A stretch of 64,000 bases of DNA from Ascarosepion bandense (lineage: Eukaryota > Mollusca > Cephalopoda > Sepiida > Sepiidae), in the NCBI GenBank assembly GCA_037127315.1, contig JBBBDQ010000445.1:2232001-2296000 (forward strand), written 5' to 3'. Both the position numbers and the translations under genes were made by a program. Positions 41,696 to 54,899 of this stretch are shown in pieces (within the stretch, counting starts at the first letter, position 1; each line of letters opens with the position of its first letter). Under the pieces are notes generated by a model, which was not told the origin of the DNA, searched no databases, and was given only the letters and a program-made list of their open reading frames with translations.

Positions 41696-42714
41696 ATGTC
41701 CTGCTGGTTCACTTTCCTTCTTTCTTTTTTGTGTCTCATCTGCAACCCCTCTCTTTTCTGTCTCATCTATCTCTCACTCTCTCCTGTGCGCTTTGTCCAC
41801 TTCTCCCTTTTTCTCCTTCCATTTTTGTCTACACTTCTTTCCACTTTCTATTGCTATCTGTCTCAAATTCTCTTTCTCATTTTCTCTCTACTTCCTTCAC
41901 TTAAAGATTCTAATTGTCATATTTCTTTAAATTCATTTTTAAAATACAAAAAATAATTAGATTCAAGTTTTCTAATATTGTCCACTGTTAAGTCCAAGTT
42001 TTCAAAACTTCCACATTTTAAAATTGTAAAAATTACATTTCTGAATGCAGTTGATAATAAACTGTTTTTAATAACATTGCAAAAATCTTAACATGAGACT
42101 TGCTCAACATTACGAACCAATTGTTAAAATATTACTTAGATTTTTAGATAATTATAATAACAATAGAAGTATATAAATAGGTAGAAGTCCATGAAGGAGA
42201 TATGTAACACTGTCAGCTGGTCCTTGGGTCTAACCCTAACCCAGGAAGCTGTTGTGATGATGACCAGAACCTGAGTCAGGGTTGATGCTGTAGAACACAG
42301 CACCAGTTATGACGATGCTCTTGGGTCGCTAATCGTGATGATGGCCTCGTCACAGCAGCTGGTCCTCAAGACGTCTATTACAATGGTGAACTTTCCTGCC
42401 TATGCTGTGTATTTTTATCTCAGGAAAGACATCTTGAAAACCCGGTAGCTGTTTCTCTACCACCTCAAACCAGACCGGACACACGTGTACACGTTTGTTG
42501 ATAAAATAAACATGGCACCAAAACAAATAAATGAATAAGTTTGAAGATGCCTGGACGAATTGCAGAAAAAGTCTTTAGATACAAAAAAAAAATAATTAAC
42601 AACAAAAGCAGAATGTACAATCGTTGAATTCAATTTTTGCAACGGGCAAAAGATTTGTTTAGAATAATCAGAGCTTTCAATTTTCCCAATTACTTTTAAA
42701 ACAAAAAGTTCTTT
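41696..42714. other. No recognised feature
   Basis: The plus frame at 41696-41956 is pyrimidine-rich (L, S, F) and is judged compositional. 42200-42400 is less AT-rich with 'cagctggtcct' twice, unexplained. Confidence 0.4.
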
Positions 42715-43290
42715 CAGGGCTCTTTATCGAAGCTTTACGGAAATAGTTGAAGTGTAGTGGAAGACTTGGAGTTGGTGATATTAGATTCATCTTGTCTCTT
42801 TCGCTCGGCAGCTCTAACTTAACTTGGCTCTTTCTATACATCTTCATCTAGGACTTTATTGAAGGCGAATTATTCGACTTAAACTCTTTTAAGTTGATTG
42901 GTGGCAGGCTTTTCTACATTTCTTTATATCTTCAGCCGTAAGTTCTATGGGAGGTGACCGTCACTGTCTCTATGGCTGGCACCCAATCGGCATGGCTCCC
43001 GGTTGGGAACTCTTTTCCCTCAGTCGTTACATTTCAACTGCAATTTAACAAACTGCAACAGCAACTCTTTTGCTGCTTAGGGTCTCGATTTTTATACTTG
43101 TCCCAAATCCTCTTAGGGAATTTGGAGAGACCCAGGGTATCTTATGCAAATCAAATCAATGAGATTACCTCCACCTACACATCTCAAGGTGGGGGTTTGG
43201 TTCAACCAATGAACAGCAATATCTTCTTCTGACGTAATTTCTCTTCATTTTCTTCTTGATTCAACTGATTACATCAGCAAATCTAGCTTT
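42715..43290 (-). other. Possible solo LTR or promoter segment
   Basis: Read on the minus strand there is a TATA box (TATAAAAATCGAGACCC near 43100) and a polyadenylation-like AATAAAG about 250 bases downstream (near 42855), the TATA-to-AATAAA arrangement of an LTR. Composition is less AT-rich than the surroundings. I could not find TG...CA ends or a target duplication, so the boundaries and the LTR call are tentative. Confidence 0.3.
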
Positions 43291-43749
43291 CAGCTTGGAA
43301 ATTTTAACTCCAGTAAGATTTATGATTCATTTTATTCTCGTAGTCAAAGGCTTGACCTTCTTAACTTCATCAAAAGGTTTTTGACTATCGCTATTTCTCA
43401 CTTCTACTGGCCGAAAACCTGCTTCTTAATAACAATGCAATAAATATATTTTTCCTTTCTCCCCAATTTTCAGCTAGTTTTTCGGATTTTACAAGCATCC
43501 AAGTATTGAATATTTCTAATCAGAGCTCATATTGCGATTTACGATAAACTGCAAAATCAACAAACCCACTAATAATAATTTCTTTCAATCTATCGTATTA
43601 AACTAAAAATTACATTTTTTTTCATATGTAGAAATAGGGTTACGGATGGAATACAAAATATTCAAATGACAGAGAAAGAAAGAAAAGAATACCATAGGTG
43701 TATACATCTGGTGATAATTACCAAGTTGACTTCATGTAACGGAATACCA

Positions 43750-44199
43750 ACTATAAGCACTTTGTTGTCCCTGTGGGGCAATACAGTTTCAAAATCCTTA
43801 ACTGGATCATGGCTTATATAAGGCAAATGGATGTCAGAAACAAGAAAAGTTTTCATTTGCCATGCCATGCATGATCTTAAGGCTGATGTTAATTGTCTGC
43901 ATATATATCTAGATCTGAAGAAGGCAGAGAATTAGTTCAATTAGAACTGTTTTATAAAACTACAACACTTGATCTTCAAAGATATCTAGAAGCTACAGAA
44001 GACTGAATGATGATACGTGTTAAAGAACATGAAAGACAGAAGAAACTTATTATTCTGCAATAAAGGAAGCGAACAAATTCAAAAGTCTATTTCAAGAGAA
44101 TGAAAAAGAGCCGTCATCCATCTACTACAGTGGCAAAGAAATCAAATGAAATTGACAAAATGCAGAAACAATAGCAAGATAAGCCTCTTCATGTTCAAT
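43750..44199 (+). pseudogene. LINE-C coding fragment left of nested SINE
   Basis: Broken frames give pieces such as DLKKAEN-like, TTTLDLQRYLEATED and KEHERQKK, and end KPLHVQ-like at the insertion site. With the right part (44511-45260) they follow the order of a non-LTR retrotransposon protein C-terminus that I recall from other invertebrates. Several stops. Start is approximate. Confidence 0.6.
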
Positions 44200-44500
44200 C
44201 AGTCAGTTAAGTGCCATATGTGATAAATGCTTGGGTGATCATGCCTCAAAATAGACACGACTGACTGAGTAGATGATTATCCCACAGTAGGTTGCCATTG
44301 CTTTCTGCAGTAGACTGGTTGCCGACCCAGGCTATAAAACTCAATCTGTCCTGTAATTTAACCCATAACTGGAGAGAAGAGATTAATACCTTTCCCAAGA
44401 ATATTTGCATGTAAGTGAATGTAAGAAATTCAACAGGAATTCGAACTCGGCTCTCCAATTTCTCGTTCCAAGCCAATATCCACTGCACCACAATGCCCAT
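44200..44500 (-). mobile_element. tRNA-headed SINE nested in LINE-C, with 10-bp target duplication
   Basis: 301 bp in reverse orientation, 'cagtcagttaagtgccat' to 'cactgcaccacaatgccc'. Flanks CATGTTCAAT (44190-44199) and CATGGTCAAT (44501-44510) differ at one base and both encode part of the interrupted LINE-C frame. Confidence 0.9.
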
Positions 44501-44510
44501 CATGGTCAAT

Positions 44511-45260
44511 ACTCTGTCCATACCAAAGAAGCTGATGTAGACAAACCCTATACCTATCAATTGTTATGTAGGACAGGATTAAAAGCCAAAACTGAAGATT
44601 TTATTTTTGTTGCACAGGACCAATGTTTGCTAACTAAAAATTTATCAAGCAAACATACTAAAAATTTGTATTAACTTGAAATTCAGATTCTGTGATAAAT
44701 ATTCAGAAACAATTACCATCTTGTATCAGGTTGCACAGGATTAGCATCCAATGAATATAAGCATGACAGCATGATCAGAGTGGGCCAATATCTGCACTGG
44801 AAAATTGGCAACTTTTATGGGAAGAAAATTGTAATACATTGGGATGAACACTACCCAGACTCAGTTCCAGACATGGGACCTATAGCAATTTTATGGTACT
44901 TTACAATACACACAGACTGGACAATCAAAGCTAATTGCCTGGACATTGTGATCAAAGAAAACAAAACAATGTGCTTTCTTATTGACATGGAAATTCCTGC
45001 AGATTGTAATGTATCATTAAAGATCTTCAAAAAATATCAAAATACAAGGATCATGAAGAGGAAATGGGAAAACCGTAGTATATGAAAACCTCAATAATTC
45101 CAGTTGTAGTTGGACTTGTCAGGTTGATTGGGAAAGGTTCTGATAGACTTATTGAAGGGATCCCTGGCAGCCCATGCCTTAAAGAAATACAAAAAAATTG
45201 TTTTCACAAGCACAGCTCACATCATACGAAGGGTTTTGTCTATGTAAAATGAATCTGTCT
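44511..45260 (+). pseudogene. LINE-C coding fragment right of nested SINE
   Basis: The frame resumes with QYSVHTKEADVDKPYTYQLL, GLKAKTEDFIFVAQDQCLL, then MIRVGQYLHWKIGNFYGKK (104 codons open at 44771-45085), HTDWTIKANCLDIVIKENKT, and after a stop IIPVVVGLVRLIGKGSDRL, IEGIPGSPCLKEIQKNC. The -KANxxDIVxK- followed by -PGSPxxxEIQK- block is characteristic of C-termini of one family of non-LTR RT proteins. It lacks the catalytic core. Inactive. Confidence 0.78.
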
Positions 45261-46404
45261 TTAGGGTGTTTTATTTATTTAATTTTTTTTACATAAATGT
45301 GCACTAGAAAATGTCATGATGCCATTTCTTACTTTAGATGTCTGGTTGGGACCCAGAAGGAAATGAGTATACTACAGAAATTGATGCTGAATAGCAGCAG
45401 CAGAAAAAATGTTAAATTCTCATGATTTTCACCTATTTTTCCAGGCTAGCAGAACTTCTATCAAAAAGAGCTCAACACATAACTGAATATGTAATCTTCA
45501 ATAAATCAACCAAAGTTCAATTGACTTATCTGTTTGACTGACTAACAATTGTTATTAAACATCTGGCTTTGATGAATGTTTCAGTGCAAAATTCTTGAGT
45601 TAGTAAACCAGATGAGTTATTTGAGTTTTTCTTGAATATTTTAGATGATATTGAAAATTATCTTCAAATGTTTGTTTTGTGAACTTCAAACATTGTACTT
45701 ATCAATGTTTTTTTTTTATTTTTAGTCATTTATTATTCATTATTGCTAATGAACTTCCTTTCTTGACAATTTGCTAATATTAAATTGTATATATACTTAA
45801 TATCTATAAATCTCACAATTTGTTTACAATGATCATTGATTACCAATATTACCACTTCTGTTTTCTGGGTTAGTTTGTATTTGTTCAGAAGCCATATTAA
45901 AACTGGTTTATTTTAATATTGTCAATCGACAAAATAGGTTAACAAAATTTAGAATTTCAAATTCCTGTTTAAACCAATATCAATTTATTTATCTCTTTTT
46001 ATTAACAGAAACCAAAAATAAAATAATACATACAACAGAGTTAAGCTTAATGTAATGTTTAAATCTGTAGGACTTATAAGTACTGTAAACTGGTCTGCTA
46101 ATAAAGAACATTGAAATTTTTTTTTTATTTTGGGGGTAGGGAATAATTTTTGTAGATTAGCATTCATTAGAATTTCCACATACCACAACTTTTGTCAGAA
46201 TTGAAAGATATTGATTTTTTTTTATCAGTAGAATGGTGGTCCTGTTTATAATATACACACAATATTAAATTGACTCATGACTTAAAGATTTAATGTACCT
46301 TTTATTTACAAATGTTAAATCTGAAACTGTGCTTACACCATTGATACTATTATAAGTTGGAGAAAAAGTACAACATCAGTAGGGGTAAAGGAAAGTCTAA
46401 TGCC
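45261..46404. other. AT-rich, no recognised feature
   Basis: No coding sequence or repeat recognised. Confidence 0.45.
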
Positions 46405-46590
46405 CATGATGATAGACTGGCAGCAAGGCCTCTGATCTGGAGGTTTTGAGGAGCATGGAGCCACCTCTTAATTGCTGTTGTTCCCAAGTCCACTCTAATC
46501 CATGGTGGTAGCACTTGTTAGGGTTACATCTATGGGCAAATTGTTCATTCCCAAGCTGGAGTCAAAACACTATGAAAGTATAAAATATTT
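46405..46590. repeat. Interspersed repeat R2, copy 3
   Basis: 'cagcaaggcctctgatctgg', 'ttttgaggagcatgg', 'ggtggtagcacttgttag', 'ctatgggcaaattg', then 'aaacactatgaaagtataa' as in 22100-22125. Confidence 0.65.
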
Positions 46591-47339
46591 TTAGCAATAA
46601 AATATTATTTTTCAAGGAGAATTTTAGTATACTATAACAGGACACTGGCCATTTTATTTTTATTTTCTCTGCCCAGCTTTTCCAGATAAATACTTAAGAC
46701 AGTGTATAGAATGATAATTGAAATTAATCCCTTGTACAATTGCTGTGTTTATTAATAAATTAATTGGTTTTGTTTTTTCTAAATGATGTCCTCTTGATTT
46801 TGTAGTGAATGACAAACTGCTTGTTGTCAGTACAATCAGCTAAGAAGTTAATCCCTTTTATCAACAGAATTGTTCTTTATCCCGACTGACTACTTTTAAT
46901 TAATTTACCATTTTCTTCTTATCACATGAAGATTTCAATCCAGTTTGTCTTTTAACTTTTATCTGATCTCTTAATTTTAGATACACTTAAGTCAGGAGTT
47001 AAAGAATTGAAAAATTATTTATTTGGTCTCTCTTGTTAAATTAGATCTGTAAAGAGAATATACATATTTTGATATTTAGATGTTATATATATTTCATTGA
47101 ATACTGCTAACATTTTTTAATTTTCTAGGAGTTAAAGAATATAAATTGTCCATAGTTTGTATTATTCTGAGTACTTTCGGCTAGTACTTTAGCCATTTTT
47201 GAGGGTGTTGTGTTAAATAGTAATTTTTACTGTGTGATATTGTTGTGGAAAAGTTTGAAGCAGTTATGTGTCGTGCGGCTAGATTGATGTGCAGGTCATT
47301 TCTATTTTTTTTAGAAAACACTTAACATGACATCTTTGC
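46591..47339. other. AT-rich, no recognised feature
   Basis: No coding sequence recognised. Confidence 0.4.
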
Positions 47340-48180
47340 TACTGAACAGTGTCAGATTGATAGTGGGAGGAACAACATTTAATCAATAGAGCTTCTCTAA
47401 TAATAAAATGTTGGCAGTTATGTGATTTAGAAAGGATTTTCTTATCAACTAGAATTTTCTTTATGTGTTTGTTGAATCATGATGGGTTGATAAATGCTTT
47501 TTAAAAGCACTTTGGTTCAACATGTAAGGCGTCTACTTAATGAGGTGGTAGTATGTCTGATATAAGTAATTGATTTGTAAGAAGAATCACAGTCTTGTAC
47601 TGTGCATTGAAATTGGTACACTATATTGGTCATTGCTAGTTTTAATTTGGTGGGGTTATTTTGGTTAGTAACAACAAGGTTAGTGATCTTCCATTTTCTG
47701 TAATATATTTGAAACTTTACACATTTTTCAAGGTTTATAGTAGAAATATGGTGTTTAATAATTTTCCTTGTGGCAAATTCATCTTGCTTATAATTATTGT
47801 GCATCTGGTTGCAATAAAGCATGTTGATGTTTTGTTGTGTCATATCTTTATTACTGGTGCAGTGTATTTTCTATAAGAATTTTATTTTTCTGTCAATGAT
47901 GTAGTCGGGGAAAATTATTGTTGACTAATATTTGTTTTATATGTTTCAGTTCACTTAGAAATATTCTTTGGGAAGAGGAATTTTTGTGTGCTCTGTTTAA
48001 AAAGTTATTTATCACTGTTATTTTATATCTTTCTCAGCATTGGCTATTGTAGTTCAGAAGATGAGTTTATATTGGTGGGTTTTCTATATGGGTAAGGGTT
48101 AAATACATTGGATTGAAGTTCTATCTTGACATCAAGAAATGGGATTTTGAGAACTTCACACAGTAAGTACTATTATGTAG
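47340..48180 (-). pseudogene. Penelope-like element: RT C-terminus and GIY-YIG endonuclease
   Basis: A minus frame at 47843-47517 (108 codons) includes VYQFQCTVQDCDSSYKS, then ITYIRHTTTSLSRRLTC. VYxFxC...YIxxTTTxLSRRL is the pattern of the GIY-YIG endonuclease domain of Penelope-like retroelements. Downstream pieces ILVDKKILSK and LIIREALLIK (with breaks) fit the rest of the domain. Upstream (47850-48170) broken frames keep FLNRAHKNSS and LKHIKQILVNNNFP, as in the RT C-terminus. Stops and a frameshift make it inactive, and the RT catalytic motif is not present. Confidence 0.78.
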
Positions 48181-48390
48181 CACAATACATGGAGAATAAA
48201 TATGCCTAATACAACATTCTTGAGAATGAATAAAGCACTGACTGAAAGAGCTTGGAACAATAAAAACTATGGACAGGTTTTATACTAACTCCTGAAAAAT
48301 GTTTAAATACTGGAAAAACTCAAAAGATTTATTAAATCATCCTTGTCAGTTGTATTCAATTAAAGATGCTTAAAAAGAAGGTTGCTGCCC

Positions 48391-48421
<31 letters not shown>

Positions 48422-48893
48422 AAAATGAAGACAGACATGTTATTCCATGGTTAAGCAGAAGTTTAGACCTATTTCATGTGAACCAACATCAGCTTCAGTC
48501 TTTATTAGAGATTTTACACAAATGAAATTCATAAATAAAGACCCCCTCCAAAAAAACCCCCAAAACCCCACAAAAACAGAAATAAAAATAAAGATCGCTC
48601 TCTTAAAAGTGAAAAATTAGAGAAAAAAATTCATCATTACATCAGTTAGGTGAATACATACACACATACATACATAAACATATATATATATATATATATA
48701 TATACAACCACAAGTAAGTCAGACTGCTGACATGTTGATTTGGAAAGTAAAAAAAAGAGGTTGGGGAGAGAGAGAGATAGTGTTAAAGAAAAAGGTTAAG
48801 TGTTTTATGAGTGTAAAATGAAAAAGAAGAAAGAAGAGAGGAATAAATTTAAATTTGAAAGAAAAGATGATAGAAAATCTCTCTCTCTATCTA

Positions 48894-48935
<42 letters not shown>

Positions 48936-49889
48936 GACACTAGGGCAGGTTGGTTTTTCACTATTTTTAGAAAATCAAAATTGCACTTAGTGTGAAAGTT
49001 GGGGTTTGATGTGATAAGTACTGCCACCAAAAATTAGATTTATAGTTTTCACTAATCTTTGAACATTTTGTTCTGAAAAAAAAATGTACACAAATACCTA
49101 ATTTCCTCAGGTTTTTGCTAAGAAACTGACTTCCAGATTTTACTATTTCTAGAATAAATCCAAATAAAGATATTTTTTGTATTAGATACATTGGATGGAA
49201 AATATATTCAAATGAGAATTCTAATTATAAATCAACACAAGCAAAATAAGCAATTTTTTTTTTTTGACTTTATTTTATAAGTAAGACCTGTGTAAAAAAA
49301 AAAAAAATATTGTAAAAGATGAGAAAAATGCTACACAATGAATAAGATTTGTTAGGTCATAATTAATAAAAACAAAAAATAGATAAAAGTGTATATAACA
49401 CCATAATACTGCTGAGCACAAATTATAAGGTAAATTAAAATTTTTATTGTTTATTGAAAATCAAACTAAAACTACTGCACTGTATTAAATCATAATATAG
49501 ATTAATTGTTTAATGTAATTTCTCTTTGAAGTAAATGGTTTTATTTGCACATTGATATAAGTAATGATATGTTTGTGCTATGCATGTTGTCCATCTACAA
49601 TTTGTAAATCTTTAGTAAATTATACATTTTATAAGGCTGTGCTTTATGGCTTTCACTGATCACCTGAGTGTAATTTCAATGCTTTGATTTTGAACCAAGA
49701 CTTAATCTCTTAAACTTGTTTTTTCAAAAAACAGTAACAGTTTGGAAAATAAAACTATTTTGTATCATGACTTATGTCAAACCACAACTTTTAAATTGAG
49801 TGCAATATCACGGTTCCAAAATCAACCTATTATACACTATTTCTACCCGTGGCAGATTGTGCAATTCGCAAGAGATAAGACTTAATTTA
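48181..49889. other. AT-rich region with several TA microsatellites
   Basis: TA tracts at about 48394-48418, 48680-48704 and 48896-48930, with a CT/CTAT run before the last. No coding sequence recognised. Confidence 0.5.
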
Positions 49890-50130
49890 TGATGCATTTT
49901 ATCAGGCTGACATCCCTATGAGCATCCAGAGCTGATAGAAGATGGGTGGTATTAATGTTTTCATCTCTAAACTGGTTGCCAACTAAGGTTAGAGAGCCTT
50001 GTCTGCATAGCTGGTGAGGAAGCCATGAATTCATATCTTTCTCAAGAGTATTTGTGTGAACGTGAATGTAATGAATGTGGTTAGAATTTTGTCAATTTCT
50101 CTTCCTGAGTCATTTACCATTACACTACCT
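49890..50130 (-). mobile_element. tRNA SINE, strongly decayed
   Basis: Traces of the SINE in reverse: 'aactggttgccaactaaggt', 'ttctcaagagtatttgtgtg', 'tgtaatgaatgtggttag', 'catttaccattacactacc'. Identity is low and the assignment rests on block order. Confidence 0.5.
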
Positions 50131-51019
50131 TCACATTTGACATTTTATGAATTATGCAAATTTTACTTAAGGAATTCACCTGTTCTACTACTGGGCTATA
50201 TTTAACAATATTGTTTAGTAACTAATACTATTTTAGAATAGTGTGAACATATATGATACCTAATGTTGTATGACAGATAAAATAAAAATTTGATAGAAAA
50301 CATTATTTGATATTGTTATAATAATTATTTTAGTGTTTTTAACAAAAATTTGATTTAATTAGAATATAATCTTATTAAACAATGCCTTTCCATAAGTTTT
50401 CTTTTGGTTGTCAAGATCTTAATTAGATCTAAGGTGATGTCTTGATTTTTATAGTATAGAGCATATTTTGAAAATAGTTTGGGTTTCATTTAAAAGGATT
50501 TTGCTGTTTCATTCTATGACCTTCCTTCTCTTTTCATTCATGTCGTACACCTAAAGAAGATTGTAGAATGGCTCATCTGAAACCTTGTCTGAACAGCAGC
50601 AAAATAAAAATTTATCAGTTGTTCAAAACAGTAATTGAGCACAATATGTAGTATGTGACTTCTTCTAAATCATGTCAGCATAGACGTTGCTCTCAGTATC
50701 ATTTACAGAAACCAGGTACAGTGGTGTATATCTGAGAAGATGACCTCCTACCCACTGAATAGAGGAAACACATGTAATTGACATCGCTGTACCTGGAATG
50801 CATACATGGGCAAAGATCTGTATCATATATAAACAACAACTCCAGAAAGGAGCAGGGCAGTTTTTCAGACATTGCAAACAAAAATGTAAGGTTCATATTT
50901 TGGATTAGGTGTGTGTGTATGTCTACTAACCAAGAGAAATATAATGTAATTAATGTATGTAATGATGGTGATTAAGACTCATATTCTCATTAATTGGCCC
51001 AACAACATCATTATAGATA
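50131..51019. other. No recognised feature
   Basis: Overlapping frames of 60-70 codons near 50660-50975 show no recognisable domain. Confidence 0.4.
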
Positions 51020-51439
51020 TAATCATTTGGAAAGTCATTTTTGATCCACAACATTTCAGTTCATTGAATATGATGGATTTATTTTCTCAAGTTTCCTAAC
51101 TGATTATTTGAAAAGTAAACTGCAAATATTACAATCTATAGATTTTATTTTTAAATTGGCTGCTTCAAGAACAAGCATTGCCCTTAACATTGTGAAAAAA
51201 AAAAAAGAAATAATGCATTCAGTTTAAAAATTAGGTTAAAATGTTTTAATCAACTGATCACTGTTTTTATTAGGTTTCTCAAATTTGTTATAAGATTCTT
51301 GTGATGATTTTCTTTTTTAATTATACAAGTATGGGATAACAATATATAAATTTTTATAATTCAATAACATTTTTAGGGGAAATAAATATAAAACTTGTTG
51401 AAGCAGGGTTGTTAGATGTTGAAAACAGTGTTGTTTTTT
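51020..51439. repeat. Repeat R5, copy 1
   Basis: Collinear with 61990-62506 over about 420 bp: 'catttcagttcattgaat', 'ttgaaaagtaaactgcaaat', 'cattgcccttaacattgtg', 'aaacttgttgaagcag'. Both copies run into an antisense LINE-B tail. Confidence 0.82.
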
Positions 51440-51610
51440 TTTTTAATCATTTGATTGCAAGCATGGCAATAAAGCCACTAAGATGTAAGGGATTACTGAG
51501 TGTTAGAGAGTATGAGAAAAATATATAAGAAGAAAGGACAATAAAAAAACAATTTAGAAGATAGAAGATAACGAGTGACACTACAAATTTTATGTTTAAA
51601 TTTCTTGTAA
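51440..51610 (-). mobile_element. LINE-B 3' end fragment, closest relative of the 109-bp unit
   Basis: T run, 'catttgattgcaagcatgg', 'caataaagccactaagatg', 'taagggattactgagtg', 'agaaaggacaataaaaaaac', 'agatagaagataacg'. This preserves, once, the block order of the 109-bp minisatellite unit. Confidence 0.82.
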
Positions 51611-52099
51611 ATTATTATTATTATTTTTTTTTTTTGAAAGGCAAATTACTTTACAGTTTCTATATTAAATATTTAATTTCTCACTGGTGCTAATCAAGCT
51701 GGAAATGAAAAGATAACAGAAGAAAAATCATCAGAAAAGGAAGACAAGTTTTGTAATTCTGTTATTTGATAAAACAAAATAAAAAGAAACATTTGTATTT
51801 GCAATGAATAGACAATGCTAAATGTTAGTGATTAACTGGCTTTCATGCAGAATGGTTAATCATGAAATCGGAAGGATGGAATAGTTCATTATTATCACGG
51901 TTTTCGATGGTTATTGTTTTATTAGTATGAAAGAAAATCTTTTCTATGGCTGGGAATCTTGTGATTTCTTTGTGATCTTTGTGGTAGTTTGATTTTGACA
52001 GGATCTTCTGGGTTTTCTTCTTTTAGTTCAGAGGAGGCCTCGAAGCTGTTGTTTTTCTGAGATTCAGTGTCAGAGAGTCTCGCTTTATTATGTTCCAGT
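51611..52099. other. No recognised feature
   Basis: AT-rich spacer. Confidence 0.4.
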
Positions 52100-52440
52100 C
52101 ATCTTCGTTGATAGTATTTACATTATTCAGACTATTGTCCTCATCTTTGTTGCCATTTTTATGTTGTTTCGGTCGTTGTACACTCAGGCCTTCTTCAGGT
52201 GTTAGGAATTTTTAACCAAACCCTTTATTACGATCACTGGGGTATATGAACTCCATTCCTTGCAGGAAGCCTTGATTGGAAGTCACGAGTTATCACCCTC
52301 TAACCCTGCACCTACAAGTTATTTGTTCACCACTGCTAAGAGTCAAGTCAGGAACTAACCAAAATGGCAACAAAGATGAGGACAATATTCCGAATAATGT
52401 GAATACTGTAAATACTACCTCAGCTCAGAAATATAGACAA
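52100..52440. repeat. Interspersed repeat R6 with inverted arms, copy 1
   Basis: 'actattgtcctcatctttg' plus 'ttgccattttt' near 52130-52160 is the inverse of 'aaaatggcaacaaagatgag' plus 'gacaatattcc' near 52360-52390. The inverted similarity continues through 'gtatttac'. A diverged copy of the whole unit lies at 58525-58945. Confidence 0.75.
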
Positions 52441-52584
52441 ATTCTTTGTTAATAGTTTAGTTTGCCACAAGTGTTGGTATTATAAGTGGTAGGATGGATT
52501 TGTTTTTGTGGCATCGATTGCTTGTCTGTACTCAATTCATACCACAAGGATCTAGGGCTAGGAGATTGTAAGTAGTACTCAAAA
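52441..52584. other. Spacer
   Basis: No recognised feature. Confidence 0.35.
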
Positions 52585-53300
52585 TTGGCATTTGGGAGGC
52601 TTCTGGTTTACTACCCTCTCCTGCTGGAGCAAGGTCTCTTAGAGAGACCGGATTTGTCTTCATATCGGGTAGTGTATCAAGGTATATTAAGAATTAGCTT
52701 CTATCAATTTATCTATAAGGGGTCCCAGCTTATTCTGCCATATGTGTATTTTAATAGCACTTTTCCAGGTTGTAACAACCATGATGACAGTGAAGAGCAT
52801 GTAGTGCATTTTCTTGGGAACAAAAAGAATCTTTTGTGTCATGTGGCATTCACTGGTATGCATAGTAGTGTGTAAAGCAGTCAGTATTAGACTTTTCCAA
52901 TAGTAAATGGAGTATCCAACATCAGTTGCTACTAATTGTATAGTTCTCCAAATCATGTCATATCTCTCACATTGACTGTTAACCTGCAGGTTATATGGGG
53001 GTAGTCTTACGAATGGCTACTCCTTGTTTATGTAGGAACTGTCTGACCTGATCAAACATAGAAACACTACTTCAGTCTGAGTGAATATAGGTGGATAACT
53101 GAAATATAGAGAAGAGGGAACAGAAAGCCTGGATTACTGTTTTTGCAGTTACATCAGGACAGAGAATGGTGAATGAGAAGAATGAGAATTCATCTATGAT
53201 TGTTAATAGATATTTAACAACTATGCATACTGATGAATGACATCTCACACAAAAGATTCTTTTTGTTCTGTACATTTTTGTAGATAATCTCTTTTACTTT
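52585..53300 (-). pseudogene. LTR-retrotransposon integrase remnant (Ty3/gypsy-like)
   Basis: The minus frame 53275-53072 includes KYLLTIIDEFSFFSF, CPDVTAKTVIQAFCSLFSIF and TYIHSD. The D of TIIDEF and the last D of YIHSD correspond to the first two acidic residues of the integrase catalytic core. After breaks the next pieces are QVRQFLHKQGVAIRKTTP, then MIWRTIQLVATDVGYSIYYW (52956-52687) and LGPLIDKLIEANS, the integrase C-terminal region. The third catalytic residue lies in a broken stretch. Stops and frameshifts throughout. No LTRs or other pol domains were identified near it. Described as an inactive old copy. Confidence 0.72.
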
Positions 53301-54054
53301 TAGTTCCACATATCAAAATCCCTGTACCTGAGTTGTCAATGCAGTGTTGACCATTGTTACTACACTGGTGCATGGAAAGATTTTCAACTGGTTAGATTTT
53401 GCTATTTTCAAATCAATGAAGTTCTTGGAACTGCCTGTATCTGAACATTTAGAGGCAGTTATTGGCCTTTAGTTTTATGGTAGCATCCGATAAGCAACTA
53501 AATTGGGCCAAAAAAGCACAGAATACAAATATTTTCTTTTGATGCTTTTACAAAACTTGTTTCTTTCTGCAAAACAGGCAATTATCATCTCCAGCAGGGC
53601 ATTTCAGGTATAAGTGTATTTTGCCTGCACAAAGAAAAAGCATGCATGTCTAGTGGTGGCCACTGTTTCTGGATTTTGTAGAAGGTCTGAGGAGGTGCAG
53701 AAATAGGTTTCTCATCTGTCATATGAACAAACAGAACCCAGTGTGGTAATAAATGCTGTGTTTTGTTTAATCACATCTGATACTCAATGTATGCTGGAGG
53801 TTGATAATCTCTTGTTCCAGTAGGTGCTACTAGATGCTTACTGATAACAGTCCATTAATGAGAGTCTCTTACCAATTCTGCCTGATACTGCTCAGCTGAG
53901 GAAGCTATAAAGGCACAGTTCTTATTAAGTATGTTGATTTCCTTGAGGAAATTATCAATAGATTCAGGGAGGCTACAGATATCTGGTAAGAACTATATGG
54001 AATTCCTAGATGGTTTGAGATCATTTCATTTTTTTCGTGATATATAATCTGTAA
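53301..54054. other. Possible upstream part of the same LTR element
   Basis: The minus strand has short readable stretches but I could not match a protease, RT or gag block. No other feature recognised. Confidence 0.3.
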
Positions 54055-54282
54055 AACTTGAAACTTCTCTTGTGTATTTAAAGAGTTGAATTATACATTT
54101 ATTTTAGGTTACGACATATGAATTATCCTTTATTAATAACATATTTGTCTGGAGGTTTCCTAGTTAATTTGACTTTTAAGTTGACTGTTGTAATTATCTT
54201 TTAGGAAAATAAAACTCAATGTATAATGAATTAATTGAATAGCTTTTGATTTAAGTGATTACTTTTTGTTTGAAAAAAATAT
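54055..54282. repeat. Recent direct duplication, left copy
   Basis: Matches 54900-55120 at about 97 percent by eye, with a few substitutions and 1-2 bp indels. Confidence 0.9.
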
Positions 54283-54899
54283 AATATATAGTAATTTTGG
54301 AAAAGAATTAAAAACATTGACAGATATGGATTTCATTAAGTAATGTAGTTTATTGCAAGTAGTGTTGTGATCATCCTCTAGAAGATTAAAGATTCTTCAC
54401 CAGTGGTGATACTCCCTCTCAGCATCCCGGCAAATTGGGATCGGTGGTTAGTTTTTATGGATAGAGCCAGTGTTCCACCATTACATTGGACTAGCGACTT
54501 TAGCTGAATAAACTGTAATGAATTGACAATAGCAAATATTAACTTAAGAAGCTTTATTCAGCTAAATAATTAGTGATTAGACAGCTTCTTTGCAGAATAG
54601 TTAATATTGAAATGGGTTGGATGGGATAGCTCATTATCACAGTGTTAATTAAATCATTACAGTAATTTTAAAAAGCTAATTTTGTTTCTGCTGCTGCCTG
54701 TGTCAAACTAACATGAATATTTTTTGAGTAATTCCAGTTTCATAGATACACACATTGCTTTTAATTAAACATGAAATTAAAAAAGGAAATCTGTCAAATA
54801 CAAAAGGACTTGTAATTTCACTTACAAATAAAATAAGAACAAACGTTTTTCTCTTTGCATATTGAATGCTTGTACTTTTTAATAAAAAGATGATTATTA
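54283..54899. other. Spacer between direct duplicates
   Basis: No recognised feature. Confidence 0.4.

Noticed and set aside
41696..41956. Hydrophobic 86-codon frame as a secreted peptide
   Set aside because: Composition reflects a TC-rich tract; there is no clear start context, splice site or repeat elsewhere.
52585..52875. Plus-strand 96-codon frame
   Set aside because: It is the shadow of the antisense integrase remnant.
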